Below are positions 8,187 through 16,045 of a stretch of 26,293 bases of DNA, piece by piece. Positions within the stretch are counted from its first letter, which is position 1. The number at the start of each line of letters is the position of its first letter. The DNA is taken from assembly GCA_964613075.1 (NCBI GenBank), contig CAZTFV010000006.1, positions 1 to 26,293 on the forward strand, given 5' to 3'. This DNA is from CAYWEP01 sp964613075 (lineage in GTDB: Bacteria > Patescibacteriota > Microgenomatia > Levybacterales > UBA12049). The notes under the pieces were generated by a model, which searched no databases, had not been told where the DNA came from, and saw only the letters and a list, made by a program, of their open reading frames with translations. The translations under genes were made by a program, and so were the position numbers.

Positions 8187-8759
8187 TTTGGGATGCTGCA
8201 GAGTAGCGAAGATGAGGAGGCGCTTAAGAGAGGTGCCAATGGGGGCGCAGGTTTGGAGGATGAGCTGGGTTTTACTCGTATTCAACAGGTAGCTGACTTC
8301 ATTCGGCCAGACGACTTTTTTGTCAAAAACCGTGTAGGTAAACTGTTTGGCGTCTTTATAAATAATAATGGTGTCTCCTTTCTTAAGCTCTCCTAAACGT
8401 AAAAATACCGTATTAAATCTTGTCAGCTCCCAGGGCATACCTGAGGAATGCGCAAATAAAAACGTCATGCCATTTTCTCCCGGTAATTTGGTGTTCTTTG
8501 CATGCGCAACCCCGCGCCGTAGTGCCTGTTTGTATACCTGTTCATTAAATGGATCGACGTTCTCAACAATAGGGGAGTAGGCGTGGATTTTGGGAATAGT
8601 AATAAATATGCCGCTTGCGGCTATTGCCTGGCCGGGGCTTGATGGAAAGAAGTAAGCTGAGAGAAGAGGGTAGAAGGTGAAAGCGAGGCCGAGGAGGGAC
8701 GCTATGATAAATAGGTTGCCAAGCCATAGTAAGAAATTATTGTTTCGCTTCTTTTCCAT
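8148..8759 (-). CDS. Sortase, membrane-anchored transpeptidase, 203 aa
   Basis: An N-terminal membrane helix (about 10-36) precedes a sortase fold. The catalytic triad is visible: His104 in FLFAHSSG, Cys171 in LILQTCAPIGT and Arg180 in LKRLLIF. The TCxPxGT context suggests a class D/E-like enzyme. It should cleave LPxTG sorting signals on the outer face of the membrane, and the next gene encodes a protein with LPQTG, its likely substrate. The last 12 or so residues (PDVPTRTTSGVY) are translated from REP hairpin sequence, so the original C-terminus after the IFA strand has been replaced or extended. The ATG lies 6 bases from a TATAAT box. Confidence 0.92.
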   Translation of the reverse strand: MEKKRNNNFLLWLGNLFIIASLLGLAFTFYPLLSAYFFPSSPGQAIAASGIFITIPKIHAYSPIVENVDPFNEQVYKQALRRGVAHAKNTKLPGENGMTFLFAHSSGMPWELTRFNTVFLRLGELKKGDTIIIYKDAKQFTYTVFDKKVVWPNEVSYLLNTSKTQLILQTCAPIGTSLKRLLIFATLQHPKPDVPTRTTSGVY

Positions 8760-8765
8760 CGTGTA

Positions 8766-8774
8766 ATTATATCA
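8766..8774 (-). promoter_or_regulatory. Extended -10 promoter of the sortase gene
   Basis: On the minus strand TGATATAAT forms an extended -10 (TGnTATAAT; -10 at 8766-8771). The gap to the ATG at 8759 is 6 bases, implying a leaderless mRNA. No good -35 is seen. Confidence 0.6.
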
Positions 8775-8789
8775 GACTGCATCAGGAAT

Positions 8790-8811
8790 AAAAAAACAGC
8801 CATGTGGCTGT
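8790..8811 (-). terminator. Intrinsic terminator after the LPQTG gene
   Basis: On the minus strand ACAGCC-acat-GGCTGT is followed by seven T. It lies 19 bases past the end of the LPQTG gene and just before the sortase promoter, so the sortase is transcribed separately. Confidence 0.85.
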
Positions 8812-8829
8812 CTCTCTTATAGGCAGTTG

Positions 8830-9966
8830 CTACGCGAAAGCGAATCCTGGGGACCGTCCCGCGCGCAGTCTTAGCATCACACCGAAAAAAAGCATGACGA
8901 TGTTAGCAAATATCGCAAGAAGCAACCAATTGCTACCGGTTTGCGGCAGGAGATTCTGCACAGAAGCACCTAAAACTTCGCCGCCTTTTCCTCCCGAGCT
9001 ACTCCCACCGGTGTTATTATTTTCATTTTTTGTCGTTGTATTGCTTTCCGTTGGCGGCGTTGCGTTGTCACCGGGTGTCTCCTGTCCATCTTCCTTTTCT
9101 TCGCAGACATTTACCACAACTACGCTACTATTTACCGCATTGGTGATTTCGGAATTGTAGATAATATTTCCGCTGAGAATACTAACATTGCCGTACGCAT
9201 TGTCATTTGCTTCATTATTTCCGCTTACCAAATCCCATATACTATTATTATAGACATCAGCAATATTATTAATAGTGATATCAGTATTATTATACTGATC
9301 AAAATTTATGGTATTTTTTGAATCTGTACCGTTACCCTGAATACTTATCAGTGTATCCAGGGCAATCAGTTGCGCGAATGTGACTTTGACCTTATTGATA
9401 GGGCTGTTAACGATTTTTTCATTTACCGTAATATTCCCTGTTTGAATTGTAACATTGCCGTGGCTGTTGTTATTTGCAGTGTTACCACCGGTCACCGCTG
9501 TACCTTTTATATTGTTGGTGATTGTTGCTGTCTGGGTAACTTGAGCAGCATTTGAAGTGTTATTTATCTGATTTACGGCATTTTGCGAACCTGATCCATT
9601 TCCTGAAATGACTATAGATGCGCTTTCGTTTGCGGTCTCACAACAATCTTGACCAATCACAGAATTGTTAACCGCGTTACCTATTAACGTACTGACCGAA
9701 ACGCTGCCTGAGGTGATATTTGTATCTGTGCCGGTGTTGTCCGATGCGGAGTTATTTCCTGTATTGGCATTTACATCAGCAGTATTGCTAATGTCTGCTG
9801 AGTTATTCTGCTGTACATTTGTCTGGGTTGACTGAGTATTGGTTGCTGTGCTTACACTGTCTGACCCGTTGCCTGAGATAATAATCTCCTCGGCGAAGAT
9901 TACTTTGGGGAAAGCTGTCAGGATGATAAGTCCGACAATTGACAGTACTTGTGTTCTTATTTTCAT
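8830..9966 (-). CDS. Sortase-anchored (LPQTG) Asn-rich repeat surface protein, 378 aa
   Basis: A signal peptide (about 1-25, ending VIFAEE) is followed by three repeats, a Thr/Asn/Gly-rich spacer, LPQTG at 340-344, a membrane helix and the basic end RLRAGR. This is a complete cell-wall sorting signal. Each repeat contains a GNG-S start, a run of short beta-forming segments, N-x-A-x-x-N-T/S-G/H and a later [T/S]-G-[N/S] turn, then NAVN-like ends. The same unit recurs in the two genes upstream. A Cys pair (DCCE, about residues 107-110) sits at a repeat junction. The pattern suggests a beta-solenoid or fibre. Its function is unknown; surface attachment is well supported. The start has no ribosome binding site (AAAAAAC precedes the ATG). 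Confidence 0.85.
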   Translation of the reverse strand: MKIRTQVLSIVGLIILTAFPKVIFAEEIIISGNGSDSVSTATNTQSTQTNVQQNNSADISNTADVNANTGNNSASDNTGTDTNITSGSVSVSTLIGNAVNNSVIGQDCCETANESASIVISGNGSGSQNAVNQINNTSNAAQVTQTATITNNIKGTAVTGGNTANNNSHGNVTIQTGNITVNEKIVNSPINKVKVTFAQLIALDTLISIQGNGTDSKNTINFDQYNNTDITINNIADVYNNSIWDLVSGNNEANDNAYGNVSILSGNIIYNSEITNAVNSSVVVVNVCEEKEDGQETPGDNATPPTESNTTTKNENNNTGGSSSGGKGGEVLGASVQNLLPQTGSNWLLLAIFANIVMLFFGVMLRLRAGRSPGFAFA

Positions 9967-9991
9967 GTTTTTTGCGTAGCTTCTTAGGCAG

Positions 9992-10005
9992 GCCTGCCGG
10001 CAGGC
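9992..10005. repeat. GC-rich 14-base palindrome between two surface genes
   Basis: GCCTGCCGGCAGGC is a perfect palindrome, followed by AGGTTTTATTTT on the plus strand. It fills most of the 44-base gap between the 765-aa and LPQTG genes. It looks like a dispersed palindromic repeat rather than a terminator for the minus strand, where no T-run follows. Confidence 0.55.
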
Positions 10006-10010
10006 AGGTT

Positions 10011-12308
10011 TTATTTTCGAGGCAGTATTCTGGCTAAAAATAACTTTTTCCCCAGTATCCCCAGTGCAATGAGGGGTAAAGAAAGGATCAACCAGGCAAG
10101 GTTAATCTTTAATACTTTTGGTGTAGCAGTCGCACTTGCTGCAAGAACGGTATCCCCATTTCCGGCTGCGAGCGATGTTGTACCGTTGCCATTTGTGTCA
10201 ATTTCCCAATCGGTGTCGCTACTACTGTGGCTTGATGAACTGTTATTTTTCTTACTTGATGAGTTATTCGTGACGGTTGATAAGCCTGTATTGTTGTTTT
10301 GATCGTTATTATCATTGTTTTGAGAATCAGTTCCGGGACTGCCGGTGTTGTTTTGACCGTTACTGTTCGCTTGCTGATTCTGCGTATTATTCTGCTTCTT
10401 CTGACCCGGAGCAACGAAATCGCCCATCCAGCTGCCGAAGACATTCACGACGGTTACGAAGAGCTTGCCGTTGCCTGCTATATTATTGTTGACGAAGTTG
10501 ACGAGATTGGCGATGATTTGTGCATCTCCTGTTTTGATTTTTGCATTACCAGCGGTATTGTCATTGGCGTTGTTTCCGCCGGTATTTGCATCAAGATAGA
10601 GATTGTTGACTATGTCGGCCTTATTATTCTGCACTGTTGTGTTGTTGTTTTTCTGCGATACGCTTGCGTTGTTATCGGAATTTGCGCCATTGCCATTGTT
10701 CGTTGCGGTAATGAAACCATTTTCATCAACTGCAAACTGTGTTCCGTCTGAGCCTGCGAAGTTCTGGCCTTGTGGTGCACCGATTATTTTACCGATCCAG
10801 TTGCCCGCCTGATTGATGAGTACCAGCCACATGTTGCCGCCGATGATATTGCTGTTGACGATGTTGAGCACATTCGCCTCAATGCTTGTATTACCAGTGT
10901 CTATGCTTGAATCTCCACCCGTATTGGCATTGGTGCGATTGTCACCGGTTGTTGCATCAAAGACGAGGTTGTTGGTGATATCGGCGTCATTGGACTGGAA
11001 CGTGTCGTTATTGTTTGCAACAGTCACGTCGGCATTATTTGTGGAGCCTGATCCGTTACCGGCATTGCTCGCCGTAACATCGGTTGGCGTGCAGCCGGTT
11101 GTGCAGTTTATGCCCATAGCAGCGAGCTGTTCTTCATCAAAGAGTATGTCACCAATCAGGTCTCCGAAAATATTGACAACGCCGAAAACCACATTTCCTG
11201 CGATGTTGTTATTGGCAAAAGTAAGAACATCTGCTGCGATATTGGCATCGCCTGTTGAAATCTGCGCATCTCCGCCGGTATTCCTACTTGCCGAGTTATT
11301 GCCGGAATCAGCTGTCAGATACATATCATTGCCTATTGCCGCGTCATTGTTCTGGAAGGTGGAGTTGTTGTTCTGAACATCAAGGCTTGCATCATTAACG
11401 CTTTCTGATCCGTTGCCTGTATTCCGGGCGAGAAGCGAACCGCCGCTGCAGCCGGCAAGGCAGTTGGCTGCAAAGTCAAGGATAATATCACCGATGTGAT
11501 CATCATTAATATTGAATTCTGAGACCACCACACCGTCTACGTTGGTGTTTACTGCTGTTACAATAGTCCCTGAGGTGTTGGCGTCACCGGTTTCGATTGC
11601 CGCATCGCCGACATTATCATTGGCAGCGTTATTTCCGGTTGTCGTGTCCTGACGCAGGCTATTATTTATGGCCGCGTTATTATCCTGTACAGTAGTACCG
11701 TTATTGACTATGCTTGCTGATCCGTCGTTGTTGGTTCCCGTACCGTTGCCACTATTGACGACTGATGCTCCGCCCGATCCGTCTCCCAGGGAAGTTGCGG
11801 ACAGATTGTCATTGCCGGTTGTAAGTATTCCGGCTGTATTTGTAGCATCGCCGGTCTGGATTTCGCTGTCACCATTTTGACCCGACTCATTTAATCCTTG
11901 TGATTGATTTTGCGCCTGTGCCTTTGGATTTGCCAGATTCTGCGCAACTTGCTGTTCTATTTGCTGGCGTAGCCATTCTCTATATGCGCGTGCCACATTG
12001 TCTTCCTCATCCGCATCGGAATCATAATCCTCGTCCCCGTCCAGATCCATGTTCTCATCATCGTCGTCTCCGTCCTGCTCTTCGGACTGCTGAGCCTGCG
12101 TATTCTGATCAACGTCTTGCGTTGAGGAATTTGAAGAGTCCGTATCTGTTGAAACCTGCTCTGGATTGGTATTTGTTGTAGTTGATTCAGCAGGCGGGGT
12201 AGAGGACTCCTCAGCCAGAACTACTATAGAAGATTGGAGCATCACAATAGTGAACATGAGTATTGTTGCGAGTATTTTCTTTAATTTTATTGTTGTCTTG
12301 TTATTCAT
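10011..12308 (-). CDS. Large Asn-rich repeat surface protein with C-terminal membrane anchor, 765 aa
   Basis: A signal peptide (about 1-32, ending VVLAEE) is followed by a Ser/Thr/Gln linker, a very acidic stretch (DGDDDDENMDLDGDEDYD, around residue 80-97), then four full copies and one partial copy of the repeat found in both neighbours. The repeat core is N-x-A-x-x-N-T-G-G-D-x-x-I-x-T-G-D-A followed by N-x-x-N-x-N. Two repeats start after Cys pairs (NCLAGC and NCTTGC). A Asn/Gln/Ser-rich region and a hydrophobic helix with basic end (LAWLILSLPLIALGILGKK, then LARILPRK) close the protein; there is no LPxTG. So it is probably membrane-tethered rather than sorted. The ATG follows TATATA by 7 bases with no Shine-Dalgarno site. 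Confidence 0.82.
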   Translation of the reverse strand: MNNKTTIKLKKILATILMFTIVMLQSSIVVLAEESSTPPAESTTTNTNPEQVSTDTDSSNSSTQDVDQNTQAQQSEEQDGDDDDENMDLDGDEDYDSDADEEDNVARAYREWLRQQIEQQVAQNLANPKAQAQNQSQGLNESGQNGDSEIQTGDATNTAGILTTGNDNLSATSLGDGSGGASVVNSGNGTGTNNDGSASIVNNGTTVQDNNAAINNSLRQDTTTGNNAANDNVGDAAIETGDANTSGTIVTAVNTNVDGVVVSEFNINDDHIGDIILDFAANCLAGCSGGSLLARNTGNGSESVNDASLDVQNNNSTFQNNDAAIGNDMYLTADSGNNSASRNTGGDAQISTGDANIAADVLTFANNNIAGNVVFGVVNIFGDLIGDILFDEEQLAAMGINCTTGCTPTDVTASNAGNGSGSTNNADVTVANNNDTFQSNDADITNNLVFDATTGDNRTNANTGGDSSIDTGNTSIEANVLNIVNSNIIGGNMWLVLINQAGNWIGKIIGAPQGQNFAGSDGTQFAVDENGFITATNNGNGANSDNNASVSQKNNNTTVQNNKADIVNNLYLDANTGGNNANDNTAGNAKIKTGDAQIIANLVNFVNNNIAGNGKLFVTVVNVFGSWMGDFVAPGQKKQNNTQNQQANSNGQNNTGSPGTDSQNNDNNDQNNNTGLSTVTNNSSSKKNNSSSSHSSSDTDWEIDTNGNGTTSLAAGNGDTVLAASATATPKVLKINLAWLILSLPLIALGILGKKLFLARILPRK

Positions 12309-12352
12309 GTTTTTTTATATATGTTACTTAAGTTACTTTAGTTTCTTATGAT

Positions 12353-12391
12353 CGTGGGGTGCTATGCGGAAGTGCTCACACGCACCCCACG
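12353..12391. repeat. Intercistronic 10-bp inverted repeat
   Basis: CGTGGGGTGC and GCACCCCACG pair perfectly around a 19-base loop in the gap between two surface genes. No T-run follows on the minus strand, so it may be an mRNA processing or stability stem instead of a full terminator. Confidence 0.55.
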
Positions 12392-12401
12392 AATCAAAAG
12401 A

Positions 12402-13595
12402 TTAGTTTAAGCCAAACCAATCGAAGATTGCATCCCAATCCCATTCGAAATCGAGATCTTCTCCGAAAAAGTTCGCATTACTTTGATTTTCGACATCAAC
12501 ATCCGCACTTGAACCACCGGTCTGAACGGAAGGATCTCCTCCCTCCCAACTGGTGTTGTCGTCTGCGCTGTTGTCGCCGGTATCCAGGTCACCATCGACA
12601 TCGTTATCCAAGTGTGAATGGTTGTCCTGATCTGCACGCAGATCACTATCACTATCAAACTTGATTTCGCTGTCTGAGTGGGTACCGTTACCAGCAATCT
12701 TTGCTTCTAAATCATCGAAGCATCCACAGTTGTCGATATCAGCCCAGTTGAAGTTTGCAAAATTTGCAAGATCAACCGTGAGATCGGCATCACCTGTGTC
12801 AACTGAAGCGCCTCCACCGGTGTTGTCGTCTGCTGAGTTATTGCCCGTGTCTACATCTGCGTCGATATCGTTATCGAAGTGCGCGTAATTATCTTGGTAG
12901 ACTCGGACATCATTGTCGAAATCCAGATCAATATCGTTGTCTGAATAAGAGCCATTGCCAAGAATGAGCGCATTCACTTCACCACCGTTATTATCACCAG
13001 AGCCAACTTGGGCACTGTTCTTATTTGCGGCGTTTAAGACATGAACGCCAACCGTTGCATCACCTGTTTTGACTGAAACGTCTCCACCTGTGTTGTCGTC
13101 TGCGCTGTTGTCGCCGGTATCGGCATCTGCGTCAACATCGTTGTCGATGTGTGCGCGATTGTCTTGATCGACTCGGACATCATTGTCTGAATCAACGTCA
13201 ACATTATTATCAGATGCTGTACCATTGTCTGAGATCTCAACGTTGAGATCTTTCTGGCAACAATTGTTGACAACTGCTTGATTTTCATTCGCTTTGTTAA
13301 CGACTGTGACGTCAACATCGGCGTCACCGGTTTCTACGTCGACATCGCCACCTGTGTTGTCGTCTGCGCTGTTATTGCCCGTATCAGCATCGACGTCGAT
13401 ATTATTGTCAATATGAGCGTCATTATTCTGATCAACGCGGACATTGTTATCAAAGCTTACATCTGCATCATTATCGCTATTTGAACCGTTGCCGGTAATA
13501 GTGATAGTTGTTGCAAAAGAAGGCATTGCTAATGCATTAAGCAAGACTGCGCCGGTTGCAATAGCTGTTGCTAATCTTGTTTTGAAATTTGTCAT
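12402..13595 (-). CDS. Secreted Asp-rich repeat protein, 397 aa
   Basis: A signal peptide (about 1-29, ending PSFATT) leads into four repeats of about 85-90 residues. Each has GNGS-x-SDND, then VRVDQDNxAHIDNDID, DADTGDNSADDNTGGD, VxTGDADV and ANxN, which is an acidic version of the unit in the two downstream genes. Cys-Cys (NNCCQ) and C-G-C (NCGCF) sit at repeat boundaries. The chain ends WDWDAIFDWFGLN with no anchor or sorting signal, so it is probably released or bound by its partners. The many Asp/Asn turns suggest Ca2+ binding, which is inference. DNA repeats are well conserved; 12553-12584 equals 13090-13121 exactly. Unlike its neighbours it has a strong Shine-Dalgarno site, suggesting high expression. 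Confidence 0.85.
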   Translation of the reverse strand: MTNFKTRLATAIATGAVLLNALAMPSFATTITITGNGSNSDNDADVSFDNNVRVDQNNDAHIDNNIDVDADTGNNSADDNTGGDVDVETGDADVDVTVVNKANENQAVVNNCCQKDLNVEISDNGTASDNNVDVDSDNDVRVDQDNRAHIDNDVDADADTGDNSADDNTGGDVSVKTGDATVGVHVLNAANKNSAQVGSGDNNGGEVNALILGNGSYSDNDIDLDFDNDVRVYQDNYAHFDNDIDADVDTGNNSADDNTGGGASVDTGDADLTVDLANFANFNWADIDNCGCFDDLEAKIAGNGTHSDSEIKFDSDSDLRADQDNHSHLDNDVDGDLDTGDNSADDNTSWEGGDPSVQTGGSSADVDVENQSNANFFGEDLDFEWDWDAIFDWFGLN

Positions 13596-13604
13596 TTGTT
13601 TGAT

Positions 13605-13623
13605 TCACCCCCTTCCTTTTATA
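13605..13623 (-). promoter_or_regulatory. Strong ribosome binding site and -10 box of the Asp-rich surface gene
   Basis: On the minus strand AAGGGGGTGA (13605-13614) lies 9 bases before the ATG at 13595. TATAAA (13618-13623) just upstream is a candidate -10. The -35 is unclear; a CCCCGCG/GGGG stem lies there. Confidence 0.6.
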
Positions 13624-13699
13624 AGATCCCCACTTCGCGTAAAGCTTCGCGGGGCACTCCCTTAATCCGTTTCTTGTCTAAACCACCTGACTCTTGGAC

Positions 13700-13756
13700 A
13701 AAAAAAACGGACACTTCAGACTCTAACAGTGCCTATTTAGAGAGAGAAGCCTCCGT
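13700..13756 (-). terminator. Long hairpin terminator, possibly bidirectional
   Basis: On the minus strand ACGGA and TCCGT close a long imperfect stem whose inner part pairs CTTC with GAAG and CTCTAA with TTAGAG; eight T follow (13700-13707). On the plus strand five T follow the stem (13756-13760). It separates the surface locus from genes upstream. Confidence 0.75.
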
Positions 13757-13836
13757 TTTTCATTTCTCCTCATCGCAAATATGTCCATATATAGTAATTG
13801 TCAAAAGGCTCTTGCAAAATATATTGTTTGTCAACC

Positions 13837-13865
13837 AAAAAAGGCACCCCATATTTTGGGATGCC
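13837..13865 (-). terminator. Intrinsic terminator after the DUF2292 operon
   Basis: On the minus strand GGCATCCCA pairs with TGGGGTGCC (one wobble) around a 5-base loop, followed by six T. The rest of the 394-base gap 13596-13989 holds this, the terminator at 13700-13756, and a 9-bp inverted repeat CTCTTCAAT/ATTGAAGAG (13913-13921, 13947-13955); no gene is seen. Confidence 0.8.
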
Positions 13866-13989
13866 TCCGTGTGCGGTCAGCAACTTCAAAAAAATTATCT
13901 TATGCTGTAAAGCTCTTCAATAAATCATTATTTCATCTTGTGTCTAATTGAAGAGTACACACTAAATATATTTGATGAAAAATTATTTG

Positions 13990-14184
13990 TCAAGCCCCAA
14001 ATTTAACCGTACGTCCGATAGACTGATTTCCAGCTGTTTTCTTAATATTTCTCTCGGTTATTTGTACTACCTTAAAGTCCTGTACGTGAATTTCAACACT
14101 ACCCCATCCCCGGATATTTTTTAATGCCTCGATCACTTCCTGCAAAAGTTTGTCACTTATATCTTTGGTTGAGTAGTCTTTCAT
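13990..14184 (-). CDS. DUF2292 small protein (YezD-like), 64 aa
   Basis: The core WGSVEIHVQDFKVVQITERNIKK is the DUF2292 signature (usual form YGSIxIxVQDGKVxQIExxEK), preceded by a helix LLQEVIEALKNIR. Function of the family is unknown; it is a small single-domain cytoplasmic protein. Its ATG overlaps the stop of the upstream gene by one base (TAATG), so the two are probably translationally coupled. The C-terminus is about ten residues longer than in typical members. Confidence 0.85.
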   Translation of the reverse strand: MKDYSTKDISDKLLQEVIEALKNIRGWGSVEIHVQDFKVVQITERNIKKTAGNQSIGRTVKFGA

Positions 14185-14897
14185 TAGAACTTCAATGGAA
14201 TCATCTCTTTGTCTCTGTTTATTTCTCCGACTTGCAGTACTATATTTTTATCGGAGCGATTGATCGGGAATCCGACCCGCGTGTATTTTGTTGAAAGTGC
14301 TTGTATTTCAACAGGATCGTTGTGGATATCAGGCGCTAATTTCTCACTTGACTTATTGACAGTCAATCTCAAATAATCACGAAGATTTATCTGGATTGTT
14401 TTATTGTAGTCATTGGTTATTTTCAGGTTAATAACTAAAAATGTCCTGTTACTCAATGCTCTTGCCTGCCTACCCTTTACTATGATGACGCGTTGCTGCG
14501 CTGCATTTAATAACGCAACTTTTATTTTACTGACTTCTTTTCCTGTTGCGTCTTTGAGCGGGAATGAAAATTCTTTCTGCAAGCTAAGCTCTTTATCCGG
14601 CTGTGGGATGGTTGCTTGATTGCCGCTTAATACTGATTGTCCGCCGTTTTCCAGTGATCCGATAATTCTACGGAAGGCAAAAAAGACGATAAAGATAATA
14701 AGAAGAACGACTATACCGATGGCAATATTCGTACCGTTTCTTTTCAGCACTCTCTTAATATTTTTTACCACTTGAGATGCTGTTGACTGGGCATTATGAA
14801 ATGATGAGCCGGATTGTGATAATGATGGGTGGTAATATTTATTTTCCGATGATGAGAAATAGGCAAAGATTTTTTTCGTAGCATTTGTGATATTCAT
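14184..14897 (-). CDS. Membrane-anchored extracellular protein, DUF4352-like, 237 aa
   Basis: The start was set at the ATG at 14897 (MNITNATKK) because the longer frame to 14927 would read through a terminator stem. A Ser-rich cytoplasmic segment of about 55 residues is followed by one strong membrane helix (IAIGIVVLLIIFIVFFAF) and an outer domain. That domain has the beta-sandwich pattern of DUF4352-type proteins: an ALSNRTFLVINLKITNDYNKTIQINLRDYLRLTV segment, then VGFPINRSDKNIVLQVG. Such domains often bind partners at the surface. It shares an operon with the DUF2292 gene. The family call is by pattern only. Confidence 0.65.
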   Translation of the reverse strand: MNITNATKKIFAYFSSSENKYYHPSLSQSGSSFHNAQSTASQVVKNIKRVLKRNGTNIAIGIVVLLIIFIVFFAFRRIIGSLENGGQSVLSGNQATIPQPDKELSLQKEFSFPLKDATGKEVSKIKVALLNAAQQRVIIVKGRQARALSNRTFLVINLKITNDYNKTIQINLRDYLRLTVNKSSEKLAPDIHNDPVEIQALSTKYTRVGFPINRSDKNIVLQVGEINRDKEMIPLKF

Positions 14898-14925
14898 AAA
14901 AAAAGCCCCACTGAAAGATCGGGGC
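14898..14925 (-). terminator. Intrinsic terminator directly abutting a start codon
   Basis: On the minus strand GCCCC and GGGGC (11-base loop) are followed by seven T and then immediately by the ATG at 14897. It ends the DUF1003 transcript; any transcript from further upstream that continues into the next gene must pass it. A TAGTAT-like -10 lies just upstream (about 14938-14943). Confidence 0.8.
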
Positions 14926-14960
14926 AAGTGTGAAAATACTATCAGAGGTTTCTGCTGTTG

Positions 14961-15569
14961 TCAAGGCCTGAATACCGGTTTTGCTTCCTGTTTTTCGGTT
15001 TTTTCTGAAGTGACGGGGCTGCTGATAACTTTTAAGATATTTCCCTGTCCTGTCTCTGTCTGCTTTTGCAATGCACGCTCTATATATGATGTATCTATCC
15101 TCTCAAGCATTCGCTCAAGTTCCGGATCTGACTTTTTTATCCCCAGTTTTGCCCGCATATCGGCAAGTATTTCAAGAACTTTTGTAATCTCTTCCTCTGC
15201 GGTCAGATTTACCTGTAAATGAAGTTCCTCCCGCAGGTTATCGATATGCGCGGCGCGATTTTGGCTCAGCAAGACAAAGATGGACAGGATGATCGCCTCA
15301 AGTGAAACAATCATAGTGAGAAGGCCAAAGGGGAAGGGATCAAAGGCTTTTATGCCGGGAATGATATTTGTATTAAGAATAATCCAGACTGCAAACCAGT
15401 AAGCATTTAAGATCAAGAAGACAACACTTCCTGTGCTTTCGGTGATCGCATCGGCAAGCTTTTCGGCAAAACTTCTGTGGGATAGGGCTTTGGCTTCAAA
15501 GGAGCGGATGATTCTTCGTCTACGGGAGGCTTTGTCATGATGTCCATTTGTCTGACTGTTAGTGGCCAT
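14961..15569 (-). CDS. DUF1003 family membrane protein, 202 aa
   Basis: Two membrane helices (about 48-68 and 83-104) surround the family signature FDPFPFGLLTMIVSLEAI, followed by LLSQNRAAHIDNLREELHLQVN, all typical of DUF1003. A cytoplasmic coiled-coil-like region (EEEITKVLEILADMRAKLG) and a charged tail follow. Family function is unknown. Length is normal. The start at 15569 gives a basic N-terminus (SRRRRIIRSFEAK). A TACAAT box lies about 18 bases before the ATG. The gene ends with its own terminator at 14898-14925. Confidence 0.9.
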   Translation of the reverse strand: MATNSQTNGHHDKASRRRRIIRSFEAKALSHRSFAEKLADAITESTGSVVFLILNAYWFAVWIILNTNIIPGIKAFDPFPFGLLTMIVSLEAIILSIFVLLSQNRAAHIDNLREELHLQVNLTAEEEITKVLEILADMRAKLGIKKSDPELERMLERIDTSYIERALQKQTETGQGNILKVISSPVTSEKTEKQEAKPVFRP

Positions 15570-15641
15570 ACATTATTTGTACTACGGATTGTAGGGGATT
15601 GGCAATAAGTAAATCAGAAATATGAATTTTGGTATTCGGGT

Positions 15642-15974
15642 TTATCTCGTGGTTCGGCGGGGGTGGCGGAATTTGAAGCGATCTGAATAACGAAGACCTT
15701 GCAGGATACCGCCGATAGCAACGCCTTTCACGACCATCAGCTGCGCAAAACCTTCATAAATGTACAGTATCCCGACGGTAAAAATCGAGAGGACGAGCCA
15801 ATGGTGCACATGATATGTCTTACTGCTAATGTGGATTTTGAAATTCGGCAACAATTCTACATTCTTGTAATGAATCCGCGGGAGCTTGTGCTTTTTCTTC
15901 TGAGGATGCGAGAAAACCATGAAGAGGTAGTACCCGATGCACAAAGACAGAAAAAAGATGACGAGTGTTGTCAT
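15642..15974 (-). CDS. Small membrane protein with HHW motif, 110 aa
   Basis: Helix 1 (about 2-20) is followed by a loop with IHISSKTYHVHHWLVL, a second helix region (about 62-80), and the end GVAIGGILQGLRYSDRFKFRHPRR. The clustered His residues (H54, H56, H57 region) could bind metal. I do not know a characterised homologue. The start codon lies 7 bases after a TATAAG -10 box, consistent with a leaderless mRNA. The gene stands alone, with no terminator seen. Confidence 0.65.
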   Translation of the reverse strand: MTTLVIFFLSLCIGYYLFMVFSHPQKKKHKLPRIHYKNVELLPNFKIHISSKTYHVHHWLVLSIFTVGILYIYEGFAQLMVVKGVAIGGILQGLRYSDRFKFRHPRRTTR

Positions 15975-15981
15975 AGTCGTT

Positions 15982-16005
15982 CTTATACTATCTTTAGATG
16001 ATAGT
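15982..16005 (-). promoter_or_regulatory. -10 box with overlapping inverted repeat
   Basis: On the minus strand TATAAG (15982-15987) lies 7 bases before the ATG at 15974. The inverted repeat ACTATC/GATAGT (15987-15992 and 16000-16005) covers its upstream edge and could be an operator. Confidence 0.4.
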
Positions 16006-16045
16006 AGACAATCCGGCAGAGTTTGTCAACTTTGAATGTAATATG

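Noticed and set aside
10011..10090. LPxTG-type sorting signal in the 765-aa protein
   Set aside because: The C-terminus has a membrane helix and basic tail, but no LPxTG-like motif precedes the helix.
8830..13595. Curli-type (CsgA) amyloid repeats
   Set aside because: There is some likeness in N-x-A and Q/N spacing, but the period is about 85-130 residues, not 22, and there are no curli assembly genes.
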